The notes beneath the pieces are model-generated. The model had not been told where the DNA came from. It saw only the letters and a program-made list of their open reading frames with translations, and ran no database searches. From Mesobacillus subterraneus (GTDB lineage: Bacteria; Bacillota; Bacilli; Bacillales; Cytobacillaceae), in NCBI RefSeq assembly GCF_023715485.1, contig NZ_JAMBOF010000023.1, positions 1 through 57,692 of the forward strand: a stretch of 57,692 bases of DNA, read 5' to 3'. The position numbers were made by a program, and so were the translations under genes. Positions 44,802-54,060 of the stretch are shown here, piece by piece; the first letter of the stretch is position 1; every line of letters starts with the position of its first letter.

Positions 44802-46373
44802 TTAAGTCGGCTGTCCTTTCGAAAACAATTCTTCCATTTGCTTTCTAAGCATGAATTTCTGGATTTTTCCGCTCGCATTCCGAGGCAGCGCATCGACGAA
44901 CAGATATTTCCGCGGGCGCTTGTAATTTGCCAGGCTGTCACTTTCTTTGCACCATTCATCCAAATTTTCTTCGGTTACATCCGGATCTTTTTTTACAACA
45001 AAGGCTGTGACGCTTTCACCCCAGCGGTCATCCGGCTGGCCAACAATCGCGACATCAAGGACACCTTCATGGGCGTGGAGTACATCCTCCACCTCACGCG
45101 GATAAATGTTTTCGCCGCCGCTGATAATCATGTCGTCAACTCTGTCCTTGACCCAAAGATATCCCTCTTCGTCCAGGTATCCAATATCACCGGAATGGTA
45201 CCAGCCTTTATACATCGCTTTTTCGGAAGCTTCTTCACGATTAAAGTAGCCAGACATCATGCATGGACCTTGGACGATGATTTCTCCGCTTTCACCAGGA
45301 GGCAGTACATCATCGGGATCGGATGGGCCATCTTCGTTCGGCCGGACTATCCTTATCTCATGGTTCAAGCAAGCCTGCCCGGCTGCACCTGCCTTTGTAA
45401 GCTGGTCGTCTTCAGAAAGGAAAGTGATAGCTGGACCCATTTCCGTCATCCCATAGGCCTGCACTAGCTTGATGCCCAGCTTGTCATGGCAGGCATGGAC
45501 GAGCGAAGGCGCCATAGGTGCTGCACCATAAAGGCCTAGCTTCAGACTTTTAATGTTATAGTCTGCCAGATTCTCCTGTAAAAGCATGTTCCACATCGTT
45601 GGTGCCGCAAAGAACTTGGTTACTTTTTCAGAATCGATCAACTCCAGTACTTTTTTCGGCGCGAATTGATGGAGGATGACATTGCTTCCGCCAACATGGA
45701 TTCTTGGCAGGAAGGCGCAATGAAGCTCAGCGCAGTGGAACATTGGTGCCGTAACAAGACCGACATCAGATGCTCCTAATTTTGTAGAGCCGACAACAAT
45801 CAAACTCTGCTCGACCATATTCCGATGTTTGTGCATGACACCCTTTGGACGGCCTGTCGTCCCGCTTGTGTACATGATTGCGTACAAATCATTCTCATCC
45901 ACTTCAATATCAACTGCCACCGGCTCTGCGGATTGCACCTTTTCATGGTAGCTCACCGCATACTCAGGCGTTTTCTCGTCAATGTACCAGAAGGAAATGT
46001 GTGGGAAACGATTTTCGATAGAGGCGATGACAGGCTCCACAGCCTTCTCGAACAGGACGACCTTTGGTTCGGCATCACTTAAAATAAAGGAGACCTCTTC
46101 GCCCATTAGCCGGAAATTGATTGGATTGAAGACAGCTCCGATTTTCGCACAGGCAAAAAACGCTGTTCCTAATTCCTCCGTATTGAAGGTGAAGGTTGAT
46201 ACTCGGTCGCCTTTCTTCACTCCTTCTGCAAGAAGCGCATTGGCAAGCCTGTTCACCTCAGCATTCCATTCACTGTAAGTTAAGCGGACATTTTTGCGGA
46301 CATCATAGAGGGCTTCCTTGTTCGGAAATTTCAATACGGTCAGGTCAAAAATCTTGCCGATCGTCGTGCTCAT
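44802..46373 (-). CDS. Acyl-CoA synthetase (AMP-forming), class I
   Basis: 523 residues from ATG 46373, seven nt past AGGAGG. P-loop YTSGTTGRPKGVMHKHR, YGMTEMGP, GWYHSGDIGYLDEEGYLW, IISGGENIYPREVE and C-terminal RNASGKIQK with the catalytic Lys. This subgroup activates medium-chain, branched or aromatic acids; which one cannot be said. It follows the thiolase gene, with the 52-bp tandem array between them, and leads into the CoA-transferase gene. Confidence 0.88.
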   Translation of the reverse strand: MSTTIGKIFDLTVLKFPNKEALYDVRKNVRLTYSEWNAEVNRLANALLAEGVKKGDRVSTFTFNTEELGTAFFACAKIGAVFNPINFRLMGEEVSFILSDAEPKVVLFEKAVEPVIASIENRFPHISFWYIDEKTPEYAVSYHEKVQSAEPVAVDIEVDENDLYAIMYTSGTTGRPKGVMHKHRNMVEQSLIVVGSTKLGASDVGLVTAPMFHCAELHCAFLPRIHVGGSNVILHQFAPKKVLELIDSEKVTKFFAAPTMWNMLLQENLADYNIKSLKLGLYGAAPMAPSLVHACHDKLGIKLVQAYGMTEMGPAITFLSEDDQLTKAGAAGQACLNHEIRIVRPNEDGPSDPDDVLPPGESGEIIVQGPCMMSGYFNREEASEKAMYKGWYHSGDIGYLDEEGYLWVKDRVDDMIISGGENIYPREVEDVLHAHEGVLDVAIVGQPDDRWGESVTAFVVKKDPDVTEENLDEWCKESDSLANYKRPRKYLFVDALPRNASGKIQKFMLRKQMEELFSKGQPT

Positions 46374-46481
46374 TTGCATTCCTCCTAATAAAATGTCGAT
46401 TTCTTGCTTTACTGAGTTGTTTTATATTAAAGGCTTGCTGCTGTCATGCATGTCGGTAATTCTTGGTTTCTGATTGGCTCA

Positions 46482-46787
46482 TTGGTTACCGCTTTTTCCG
46501 ATCTGGGCGCTTTTTGGGCGCCAATAAGGCGTATTGGTTACCACTTTTTCTGATCTCGGCGCTTTTTGGGCGCCAATGAGGCCTATTGGTTACCACTTTT
46601 TTAATCTGGGCGCTTTTTGGGCGCCAATAAGGCGTATTGGTTACCACTTTTTCTGATCTCGGCGCTTTTTGGGCGCCAATGAGGCCTATTGGTTACCACT
46701 TTTTCCAATCTGGGCGCTTTTTGGGCCCCAATAAGGCCTATTGGTTACCACTTTTTCCAATCTGGGCGCTTTTCGGGCGCCAATAGA
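46482..46787. repeat. Six tandem 52-bp repeats
   Basis: Units start at 46482, 46534, 46586, 46637, 46689 and 46741, each of the form TTGGTTACC(A/G)CTTTTT, then GATCT(G/C)GGCGC, TTTTTGGGCGCC and AAT(A/G)AGGC. Units 1-2 and 3-4 alternate two variants (GGCGTA and GGCCTA ends), so there is a 104-bp higher-order repeat. Each holds a GGCGC/GCGCC hairpin. The array fills the gap between the thiolase and acyl-CoA synthetase genes and ends seven bp from the thiolase stop. No coding frame with a start signal is present. Confidence 0.9.
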
Positions 46788-46793
46788 AAATTC

Positions 46794-47948
46794 TTAATCC
46801 AATCGCTCAATGATCGTCGCGTTGGCCATACCGTGTCCTTCGCACATCGTCTGCAGGCCGTAGCGGCCGCCAGTGCGTTCAAGCTCATGCATCATCGAGA
46901 TCATCAGGCGGGCGCCGCTTGCACCGAGCGGATGTCCAAGAGCAATCGCACCTCCATTTGGATTCAGCTTTGCCGGGTCAGCACCTGTTTCCTTCAGCCA
47001 TGCCATGGGCACCGGGGCAAATGCTTCGTTGACTTCGAATACATCGATGTCTTCCAGCTTCAGACCAGCTTTTTTCAGAACTTTTTCAGTGGCTGGGATT
47101 GGCCCTGTCAGCATCAGCGTAGGGTCCGAACCGACGACAACTCTTGTGTGCACCTTAAAGCGTGGTTTCAGTCCCAACTCTTCCGCCTTCGTACGGCTCA
47201 TTAGCAGCAGCACAGCCGCCCCATCACTAATTTGACTGGAGTTTCCGGCATGGATGACACCGTCTTCTTTAAATACTGTTTTCAATCCGGCAAGTACTTC
47301 AGGCGTTGTCCCTTCCCTTGGACCTGAGTCCTCCGTCATTAATGTTTTCTCGCCGTTTTCGAAGGTAACCTCGATCGGCATGATTTCATTTTTAAAATAA
47401 CCCTCGGCTTGGGCTTTCAGCGCCCGTCGATGGCTTTCTGCCGAGAATTCGTCGAGATCAGTGCGGGTAAACCCATATTTCTCGGCAATCCTTTCCGCAG
47501 ACAACCCCTGGTGGATGACTTCATAGCGATCTTTCAGCTTTGGACTGAAAGGAACAGCATTTTGATAGTTTGAACCCATCGGTACTCTTGACATATTTTC
47601 GACACCGCCAGCTATCACGACATCCATGTCTCCGGCCAAAATTGCCTGAGCTGCGAAATGAACAGCCTGCTGGCTTGATCCGCATTGTCGGTCTATTGTC
47701 GTCCCCGGAACTTCAATCGGGAAGCCGGCAATCAAAGCTGCAACCCTGGCAATGTCTCCAGCCTGCTCGCCAGACTGGGTGACACAGCCCATAATTACGT
47801 CTTCTACTAAACCGCCATCAATGCCAGCCCGTTTTACAACCTCTTTCAATATCTCGGCAGCAAGGTCATCCGGCCTGATATCCTTCAACAGACCTTTTCT
47901 CCTGCCAACTGGTGTCCTGACACCTTCCACAATCACTACTTCACGCAT
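46794..47948 (-). CDS. Thiolase (acetyl-CoA C-acyltransferase)
   Basis: 384 residues of the thiolase family, which cleaves 3-ketoacyl-CoA in beta-oxidation. Catalytic residues: nucleophilic Cys in IDRQCGSSQQAVHFAAQ (about residue 89), His in GHPLGASGAR and the second Cys in TMCEGHGMANATI. NEAFAP is also present. Starts at ATG 47948. Third gene of the sigma-54-type operon; the acyl-CoA dehydrogenase lies upstream across a gap with a 9-bp tandem repeat. Confidence 0.93.
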   Translation of the reverse strand: MREVVIVEGVRTPVGRRKGLLKDIRPDDLAAEILKEVVKRAGIDGGLVEDVIMGCVTQSGEQAGDIARVAALIAGFPIEVPGTTIDRQCGSSQQAVHFAAQAILAGDMDVVIAGGVENMSRVPMGSNYQNAVPFSPKLKDRYEVIHQGLSAERIAEKYGFTRTDLDEFSAESHRRALKAQAEGYFKNEIMPIEVTFENGEKTLMTEDSGPREGTTPEVLAGLKTVFKEDGVIHAGNSSQISDGAAVLLLMSRTKAEELGLKPRFKVHTRVVVGSDPTLMLTGPIPATEKVLKKAGLKLEDIDVFEVNEAFAPVPMAWLKETGADPAKLNPNGGAIALGHPLGASGARLMISMMHELERTGGRYGLQTMCEGHGMANATIIERLD

Positions 47949-48028
47949 CGTTTACATCTCCCTTTCTGCTAATAGAATCTGTTAATCCGAACCCAATTTC
48001 AACGGGACTCTATTATTCTGTTACCATT

Positions 48029-48064
48029 ACTTGTTAAACTTGTTAAGCCTGTTAAACCTGTTAA
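48029..48064. repeat. Four tandem 9-bp repeats
   Basis: ACTTGTTAA, ACTTGTTAA, GCCTGTTAA and ACCTGTTAA in direct succession, just past the acyl-CoA dehydrogenase stop codon on the minus strand. Related TGTTA words continue toward 47980. Confidence 0.75.
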
Positions 48065-48065
48065 T

Positions 48066-49211
48066 CTATAATCCTAAATTTTTAGCGATGATCGTCTTCA
48101 TGATTTCATTCGTTCCTGCGTATATACTTGCCACTGGAATGTCCCGGAACCTTCTGGCAATTTCGTATTCTTCCATATAACCGTATCCGCCATGGAGCTG
48201 CATACATTCAGCCGCAATTTTACGGGCGCTGTCAGTCAGCTTCCACTTAGCCATTGACACTTTTGTCACGATATCCTTGCCTTCGATATGCTCGGCGATG
48301 AGCTGGTCAAGGAATGCCCTTCCCATTTCGATTTCTGTCGCCATCTCAACAATCTTGAATTGTGTGTTCTGGAACTTGCTCACCGGCTTGCCGAAGGCTT
48401 CTCTGCTTTTCACATATTCAATCGTCTGCTTCAGCATTACCTCTGATGCGGTCTGGGCGGCGATGGCGACAAGCAGGCGCTCCTGCTGCAGCTTCTCCAT
48501 CAGATAAAGGAATCCCTTTCCTTCTTCGCCGAGCAGGTTTTCCTTCGGCACACGGCAATCCTCGAAAATGAGCTCTGCTGTATCCTGGCAGTGCAGGCCC
48601 ACTTTATTCAGCTTCCTCCCTCGGGAAAAGCCAGGAGTATCGCGCTCAACGACCAGGAGACTGACACCTTTATGCTTCGGGTTCGCTTTTGGATCGGTTT
48701 TGCAGGCAACGACTATCAAGTCAGACTGGATTCCGTTTGTAATGAATGTTTTTTGTCCATTTAAAATGTAGTGGTCACCATCAAGGATGGCGTTTGTCTG
48801 GATGTTCGCCAAATCCGAACCTGTACCAGGCTCAGTCATTGCAATCGCAGTGATCATCTCACCTGTCGTGCATTTTGGCAGCCAGCGTTTTTTCTGCTCA
48901 TCCGTCCCGTAAGCAGTGATGTACGGAACAACAATATCATTATGGAGTCCAACTCCAACTAGACCAGAGCCCACACGCTCAAGTTCTTCGTTGATGACGA
49001 CCGCAAATCCCCAGTCAACCTCGCTGCCGCCATACTGTTCATCAATATCCGGGCAAAGATAACCCTGCTCGCCCATCTTTGTCCAGAAGGAGCGCGGAAT
49101 CATCCGCTCCTCCTCCCATTTTTCGTAAAATGGATAAGCTTCCTTCTCTAAAAACTTCCTTAACGACTTGCGGAATATTTCGTGGTCATCAGTTAAATAA
49201 GGGTGTTTCAT
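48066..49211 (-). CDS. Acyl-CoA dehydrogenase
   Basis: 381-residue FAD flavoenzyme that introduces the first double bond in beta-oxidation, passing electrons to ETF. Family motifs: ITAIAMTEPGTGSDLA and YILNGQKTFITNG for FAD binding, QLHGGYGYMEEYEIARRFRD, and YAGTNEI where the Glu is the usual catalytic base. The sequence favours the long-chain/isovaleryl-like branch of bacterial enzymes, but chain length cannot be read. Second gene of the operon, 28 bp after the first ligase. Confidence 0.93.
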   Translation of the reverse strand: MKHPYLTDDHEIFRKSLRKFLEKEAYPFYEKWEEERMIPRSFWTKMGEQGYLCPDIDEQYGGSEVDWGFAVVINEELERVGSGLVGVGLHNDIVVPYITAYGTDEQKKRWLPKCTTGEMITAIAMTEPGTGSDLANIQTNAILDGDHYILNGQKTFITNGIQSDLIVVACKTDPKANPKHKGVSLLVVERDTPGFSRGRKLNKVGLHCQDTAELIFEDCRVPKENLLGEEGKGFLYLMEKLQQERLLVAIAAQTASEVMLKQTIEYVKSREAFGKPVSKFQNTQFKIVEMATEIEMGRAFLDQLIAEHIEGKDIVTKVSMAKWKLTDSARKIAAECMQLHGGYGYMEEYEIARRFRDIPVASIYAGTNEIMKTIIAKNLGL

Positions 49212-49239
49212 TTTTATCTCCCCTTTTCTATCAACCCTA

Positions 49240-50763
49240 TTAAAGCTTCACTTCATTCAGTTTTTGGCGAAGCTGGTATTTCAGTATTTTTCCAGAAGCA
49301 TTTCTGGGCAGTGCTTCTTCGATAAAAATCCTTCTCGGAACTTTATAGCCTGCTAGTTTTTGGCGGCAAAAGCTCTTAAGTTCCTGCTCATCTACAACAG
49401 AACCCTGCTTTGGCACAATTACCGCGCAGACCGCTTCTCCCCAAACCTCATCAGGAAGTCCGATAATTGCTGCTTCAAGCACAGCAGGATGTTCATAGAG
49501 AACTTCCTCAACCTCGATCGAATACACGTTTTCCCCGCCAGAAATGATCATATCTTTTTTCCGGTCGACCAATGTGATATAGCCTTGTTCATCAATCGTT
49601 GCCAGGTCGCCTGTATACAGCCAGCCGTCCTTGATTGTTTTTGCTGTTTCTTCCGGTTCCTTATAATATTCCTTCATGATCGACTCGCCCTTGATGACGA
49701 ACTCTCCGACGGCACCTGGTTTGATGTCCTGCCCTTCTTCATTGACAACCCTCGCTTCAGTCAGGAAAGCAGCCTTGCCACCTTTGCCGAGATGGTTTTT
49801 ATGCCCATCAGGTCCCAGGAGGATTCCTCCCGGCCCGGCTTCTGTCAGTCCGCATAGATTGTAGAACTGGTCAGTCCTGAACAACTCCATGCTTTTGCGG
49901 ACAAGCTCTGGGGCCATCGGTGCCGCACCGTAGCCGCATCTTTTTATTGAAGAAAGGTCGTATTCTGAAGCATTCGGCACCTGCAGCATAAAGTTATACA
50001 TCGCCGGAACTCCAAAGAAATGGGTGATTTTATGCTCCTGAATTGCTTCAAGCGTCTTCACCGGATGAAAGTCTCGATGAATGATATGAGTTGCTCCAAG
50101 CACCACTCCTGAAATCAGGAATAAGTTCAGCTGTGCTGAATGGAACAACGGCGCGATATGGAGAATCCGCTCCTCCTGGTTGATGCCCATGCTGATCATC
50201 ATCGTCAGCCCGACATTAAAGACTCTTTTATGGTCAAACAGCGCGCCTTTCGGTTTTCCAGTTGTTCCCGAGGTATATAAAATTTCAAGGTCATCATTGT
50301 CACTGACTTCTATCGGGGGATTTTCTGAACTAACAGCCAACACTCCATGATAAGAATGATGGCCCACTGTTTTAGGAGTTCCAGTCGCAATAACATGCAC
50401 TACCCGTGTTCCTTCTCTGGCAGAAGTAATGATGTCCTCGAATTCATCATCACAAATGACCAGCTCCGTGCCCGACTGCTCTAGTATGTAATGGACCTCA
50501 GATGCTGTAAGACGGAAATTAACCGGTACAATAACGGCGCCAATTTTAGCACCAGCAAAAAAAGCAAACACAAACTGATCCGAGTTCTTCATCATCAATG
50601 CAATCTTTACACCTTTGCGAATGCCAAGACCAAGCAGCCCGTGCGCCAGTTTATTTACTTCCTCATTAAACTGCTTGTACGTGTACCTTCTGCCATCGCA
50701 TTCTATTGCAAGCTTCTCTGGAGTTTTCCTTGCATTTTGAGCTAAATATGACCCGATATCCAT
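49240..50763 (-). CDS. Acyl-CoA synthetase (AMP-forming), first gene of the operon
   Basis: 507 residues from ATG 50763, with AAGGGGG upstream; a TTG two codons earlier is possible. P-loop YTSGTTGKPKGALFDHKR, GWLYTGDLATIDEQGYITL, IISGGENVYSIEVEE and RNASGKILKYQLRQK. It activates an acid to its CoA ester; the substrate class (fatty, branched or aromatic) is open. It heads the operon ligase, acyl-CoA dehydrogenase, thiolase, ligase, CoA-transferase, long-chain ligase. A -24/-12 promoter lies about 60 bp upstream, and the activator gene is next upstream. Confidence 0.9.
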   Translation of the reverse strand: MDIGSYLAQNARKTPEKLAIECDGRRYTYKQFNEEVNKLAHGLLGLGIRKGVKIALMMKNSDQFVFAFFAGAKIGAVIVPVNFRLTASEVHYILEQSGTELVICDDEFEDIITSAREGTRVVHVIATGTPKTVGHHSYHGVLAVSSENPPIEVSDNDDLEILYTSGTTGKPKGALFDHKRVFNVGLTMMISMGINQEERILHIAPLFHSAQLNLFLISGVVLGATHIIHRDFHPVKTLEAIQEHKITHFFGVPAMYNFMLQVPNASEYDLSSIKRCGYGAAPMAPELVRKSMELFRTDQFYNLCGLTEAGPGGILLGPDGHKNHLGKGGKAAFLTEARVVNEEGQDIKPGAVGEFVIKGESIMKEYYKEPEETAKTIKDGWLYTGDLATIDEQGYITLVDRKKDMIISGGENVYSIEVEEVLYEHPAVLEAAIIGLPDEVWGEAVCAVIVPKQGSVVDEQELKSFCRQKLAGYKVPRRIFIEEALPRNASGKILKYQLRQKLNEVKL

Positions 50764-50821
50764 ACTCAATTTCCCCCTTTGTAAAATCGCACTCCGTTTG
50801 TAAGCGTATCCATTATTCTAT

Positions 50822-50840
50822 ATGCAAAAATTATGCCAAT
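50822..50840 (-). promoter_or_regulatory. Sigma-54 (SigL) -24/-12 promoter of the acyl-CoA operon
   Basis: The minus strand reads TTGGCATAATTTTTGCATA. The invariant GG (50836-50837) and GC (50824-50825) are separated by exactly 10 nt, as required for sigma-54. It is followed about 60 bp later by the start of the first ligase gene, and the adjacent upstream gene encodes a sigma-54 activator. Confidence 0.8.
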
Positions 50841-50897
50841 TTTCCGAAAACAGAAAACACACTAGTATCAAGGGAGGATATATGTGTTTAAAGTGTT

Positions 50898-50929
50898 AGG
50901 TGTCCAAATAATGGACACCTATTTGGACA
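50898..50929 (-). promoter_or_regulatory. Inferred activator-binding sites upstream of the operon
   Basis: AGGTGTCCA and TGGACACCT (50898-50906 and 50912-50920) form a perfect 9-bp inverted repeat with a 5-nt spacer. A further TGGACA half site lies at 50924-50929. They sit 60-90 bp upstream of the -24 element, a normal distance for an enhancer-binding protein. The same core recurs upstream of the SDR gene. Confidence 0.65.
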
Positions 50930-50998
50930 GTCCGAACAATTTTCTTGATGACGGACAGTAATTTTGAATTTCGGCCTTATTCCAGATCATGGTTCTTC

Positions 50999-53047
50999 CT
51001 ATACAGACAGCTGATATTTCTTGATTTTTTCATAAAGACCGGAGCGACTGATTCCCAACAGCCTGGCTGCTTTTGCTTTATTACCATTCGCCTGGGTCAA
51101 GGCCTTTATGATGGCACCTAGTTCAGCATCCTCGGCTAGGCTGACTTTTTGTATAACAGGTTTTGAAATTTGCGAGATTAAATAGTCAGGCAGATCCTCG
51201 GCCTGGATTTTTCCATACTCAGCAAAAGTCATCGCACGCTCAAGGACATTCCTCAATTCACGTACATTTCCCGGCCAGTCGTATTGGAGCAATGCCGACT
51301 TGGCCTGCGTGGAAATTCCTGTGATGCTCGTTCCAAGCATCGAATTCAATTCCTTCATTAATTTTGTGATCAAATGTTCTACGTCCTGAACTCGCTCCCG
51401 CAATGGAGGGATGTTCAAGGAGATGACATTCAGGCGGTAGTATAAATCCTCCCTGAACTCTCCTTCTTTTACCATCTCCTCTAGATTGCGATTAGTCGCG
51501 GCAATAATCCGGACATCAACCTTAACTCTGACATTTCCACCCACACGGTAAAATTCGCGTTCCTGTAGGACTCTCAATAATTTAGCCTGAAGGGAAAGCG
51601 ACATATCCCCGATTTCATCAAGGAAAAGCGTGCCGCCATTGGCAAGGTCAAACTTTCCGATTTTGCCTCTCTGCTTCGCTCCTGTAAAAGCTCCTTCTTC
51701 ATATCCGAAAAATTCCGATTCGAGCAAATCCTCTGGAATCGCCGCGCAATTGACGACGACGAACTTGCCATCACTCCTGGCACTGCTGTTATGGATGGCA
51801 TGCGCAAACAGCTCTTTTCCCGTCCCGCTTTCACCTCTGATCAGCACTGTCGATCTGCCTTTGGCTGCTTTTGCGGCGCTTTTCTTCAATTTTTCCATGT
51901 AGGGATCTTCACTGAAAATATGGTCCCACGTGAATCTCGCTGATTCGGATTTTTGCAGCTGCTGGTGGTAAAAACTTGCCTTGTTTTCAGCTTTTTGAAG
52001 CTTTTTGAACAGGTCACTTACTTCATTCAGCTGGCGGAACATCACCTTGCCGATCGCTCCGATTACCTTGCCATCCTTCTTGATTGGGATTCTGTGAACG
52101 ATATATTTAATACCATTCCGTTCATTAAAATCGCTTACCTCAGCTGTTTCTGTTTTAAATACATTGCTAAGCTTCAGCTGCGGGAGTACCTTTTCAATTG
52201 GCTTATGTAACACTACTGATTTTTCAAGGTTAAACAACTCCAGCAGCGGCGGGCTTACCATCGTTATCACATTCTGCTCATCGGTCATCAGGATTCCATC
52301 ATAGGCATGTTCAAGCGTCGTTTCGATGGTTAATTTCAATTTTTTAACCGTCTGCAGCTCCTCGGCCATTTTTTCAATTTCTGAAATGTCCTGTAAAAGA
52401 ATGATTTTCCCTTGCCTGTGGTTGACTGTTTCATATGGAGAAATATGCAGGATGGATTTTAATTTTTCATAATGATAATGCGCATCGCTCTCGTTTGGCA
52501 AGCCAGGAATCACTTCGTCGAGGTGCTTTGAATTGATGGACTTTAATGACCGTCCGCTAATTTTGGAAAATGCTTCGTTTGCGTAAATGATTTGAAAGTT
52601 CTCATCCGTCATCAAAACCCCAATATTCGAATGCTTTAAGACCGTCTCCAGCTGGTCCTTTAACGTGTTCTCTGATTTTAACAAAGCGAGCACCATTTCT
52701 GTCTTGGTTAGCAGCCCTATCACCTTGTTATTTTCATCAAGAACCACCCCGGTCCCTACCTTGCTCGTTTTTACAATTTGTTCGATTCGACGATATGGCG
52801 TATCAACTCTGATTGTCTGTACGTCTTTTTTTATGTATTGATGAATCGGTTTCTCAAGGGGATGGCCATCAAGAATCATCTGATATAAGCCACTCCTCGT
52901 AAATACACCCTGCAGATTACGGCTATTGTCTGTCACAGGAAGCAGATTCCATTTCTTCTGCTTGAAAATTTCAAGTGCGGCCCTCATTGATGTTTCTTCA
53001 GTAATTTGGCAGTCAACAGGAGTGACAATATTCCTGAATTCAATCAT
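50999..53047 (-). CDS. Sigma-54-dependent activator with CBS and PAS domains
   Basis: 682-residue enhancer-binding protein. Order: two CBS domains (about residues 1-120), a PAS domain (about 130-220), a second PAS (about 240-340), the AAA+ domain and a C-terminal Fis-type HTH (NKAKAARLLGISRSGLYEKIKK). The AAA+ part has Walker A GESGTGKE, the sigma-54 contact loop GAFTGA and the R-finger region RVQ/REDLYYRLNV. CBS domains suggest sensing of an adenosyl ligand (AMP, ATP or acyl-CoA-related); this is inference. It lies between two -24/-12 promoters, which makes it the likely activator of both. Confidence 0.9.
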   Translation of the reverse strand: MIEFRNIVTPVDCQITEETSMRAALEIFKQKKWNLLPVTDNSRNLQGVFTRSGLYQMILDGHPLEKPIHQYIKKDVQTIRVDTPYRRIEQIVKTSKVGTGVVLDENNKVIGLLTKTEMVLALLKSENTLKDQLETVLKHSNIGVLMTDENFQIIYANEAFSKISGRSLKSINSKHLDEVIPGLPNESDAHYHYEKLKSILHISPYETVNHRQGKIILLQDISEIEKMAEELQTVKKLKLTIETTLEHAYDGILMTDEQNVITMVSPPLLELFNLEKSVVLHKPIEKVLPQLKLSNVFKTETAEVSDFNERNGIKYIVHRIPIKKDGKVIGAIGKVMFRQLNEVSDLFKKLQKAENKASFYHQQLQKSESARFTWDHIFSEDPYMEKLKKSAAKAAKGRSTVLIRGESGTGKELFAHAIHNSSARSDGKFVVVNCAAIPEDLLESEFFGYEEGAFTGAKQRGKIGKFDLANGGTLFLDEIGDMSLSLQAKLLRVLQEREFYRVGGNVRVKVDVRIIAATNRNLEEMVKEGEFREDLYYRLNVISLNIPPLRERVQDVEHLITKLMKELNSMLGTSITGISTQAKSALLQYDWPGNVRELRNVLERAMTFAEYGKIQAEDLPDYLISQISKPVIQKVSLAEDAELGAIIKALTQANGNKAKAARLLGISRSGLYEKIKKYQLSV

Positions 53048-53092
53048 TCACTTCCCTCCTTTATTAAATTTCTGAATATTCAATCTGATATT

Positions 53093-53106
53093 ACCATTAT
53101 AATGGT
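53093..53106. promoter_or_regulatory. Palindrome over the probable activator-gene promoter
   Basis: ACCATTATAATGGT is a perfect 14-bp palindrome containing a TATAAT-like -10, about 46 bp upstream of the activator start codon (ATG 53047). A weak -35 (TGTACC) lies 17 nt upstream. It could bind a repressor; evidence is modest. Confidence 0.45.
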
Positions 53107-53186
53107 TCCTCTCATAAAGGTACACTTTTAGAACCCTAAAAAACCTGCTCCAAGTACACACTAGATTAATTTCCCTACGATTCTTT

Positions 53187-53220
53187 TATAAAAAATAGCC
53201 CTTTCCAGGTGGGAAAGGGC
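53187..53220 (-). terminator. Terminator of the SDR gene
   Basis: Minus strand stem GCCCTTTCC/GGAAAGGGC (53212-53220 and 53198-53206) with a TATTTTTT tail. It insulates the SDR gene from the activator gene. Confidence 0.88.
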
Positions 53221-53249
53221 CTTAAAAATTAGCAAAACAATGATTCGAA

Positions 53250-54017
53250 TTACTTAGGCTGCATTCGAATCGCTCCGTCCAGGCGAATTGTATCTCCATT
53301 CAGCATCGGGTTGGTGATGATGCTTTCGGCAAGGTGAGCATATTCCTCGGGGTAACCTAACCGCTGCGGGAATGGCACCATTTTTCCAAGGGAATTTCTT
53401 GCTTCAGCTGGCAATGAATCGAACATTGGTGTATGGAATAAACCTGGAGCAATCGTCATTACCCTGATACCGTACGATGCCAGCTCCCTTGCGATTGGCA
53501 GTGTCATACCGACTACTCCACCTTTTGAAGCGCTGTAGGCAGCCTGCCCGATTTGGCCGTCAAACGCGGCAACCGATGCCGTATTAATTATGACACCCCG
53601 CTCCCCGAGTTCATTAGGCTCGTTCTTGGACATCTGCTCAGAAGCAAGCCTGATGACATTGAATGTGCCGATCAAGTTGATCGAGATTACCTTTGAAAAC
53701 ATGTCCAGCGAATGGACACCTTTTCGTGAAAGCAGCTTGGCAGCAATCCCAATGCCTGCACAGTTTACTACAGTATTAATGGAACCGAATGACTCGATTG
53801 CCTTACTGATAGCAGTCGAGACATCTTCCTCGCTCGTTACATCCGTTTTAAAAAATATTGTACCTTGGCCCAGTTCCTCAACAAGTAACTGCCCTCTTTC
53901 TTCTGCTAAATCCAATATCGCAGCCTTGCCGCCCTGTTTGATGATCTTTCTTACCGTAGCCTCCCCCAATCCAGACGCTCCACCGGTAACAATCGCTCTT
54001 ATTTTACTCATTTCCAT
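53250..54017 (-). CDS. SDR, 3-hydroxyacyl-CoA dehydrogenase type II-like
   Basis: 255 residues from ATG 54017, eight nt past GGAGG; the open frame to 54071 overlaps the promoter and is not used. SDR fold with [12 protein letters not shown] cofactor loop, NCAGIGIA, catalytic region [37 protein letters not shown] and [14 protein letters not shown]. This pattern is that of HSD10-type enzymes, which oxidise 3-hydroxyacyl-CoA with NAD. It would supply the third beta-oxidation step. It has its own -24/-12 promoter. Confidence 0.87.
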   Translation of the reverse strand: MEMSKIRAIVTGGASGLGEATVRKIIKQGGKAAILDLAEERGQLLVEELGQGTIFFKTDVTSEEDVSTAISKAIESFGSINTVVNCAGIGIAAKLLSRKGVHSLDMFSKVISINLIGTFNVIRLASEQMSKNEPNELGERGVIINTASVAAFDGQIGQAAYSASKGGVVGMTLPIARELASYGIRVMTIAPGLFHTPMFDSLPAEARNSLGKMVPFPQRLGYPEEYAHLAESIITNPMLNGDTIRLDGAIRMQPK

Positions 54018-54060
54018 TTCCAAAACCTCCACTATATTAAAAATACTATTTTTAAAGAAA

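Noticed and set aside
46482-46787. CRISPR-like array in the acyl-CoA operon
   Set aside because: The units are directly adjacent 52-bp repeats without unique spacers and without cas genes.
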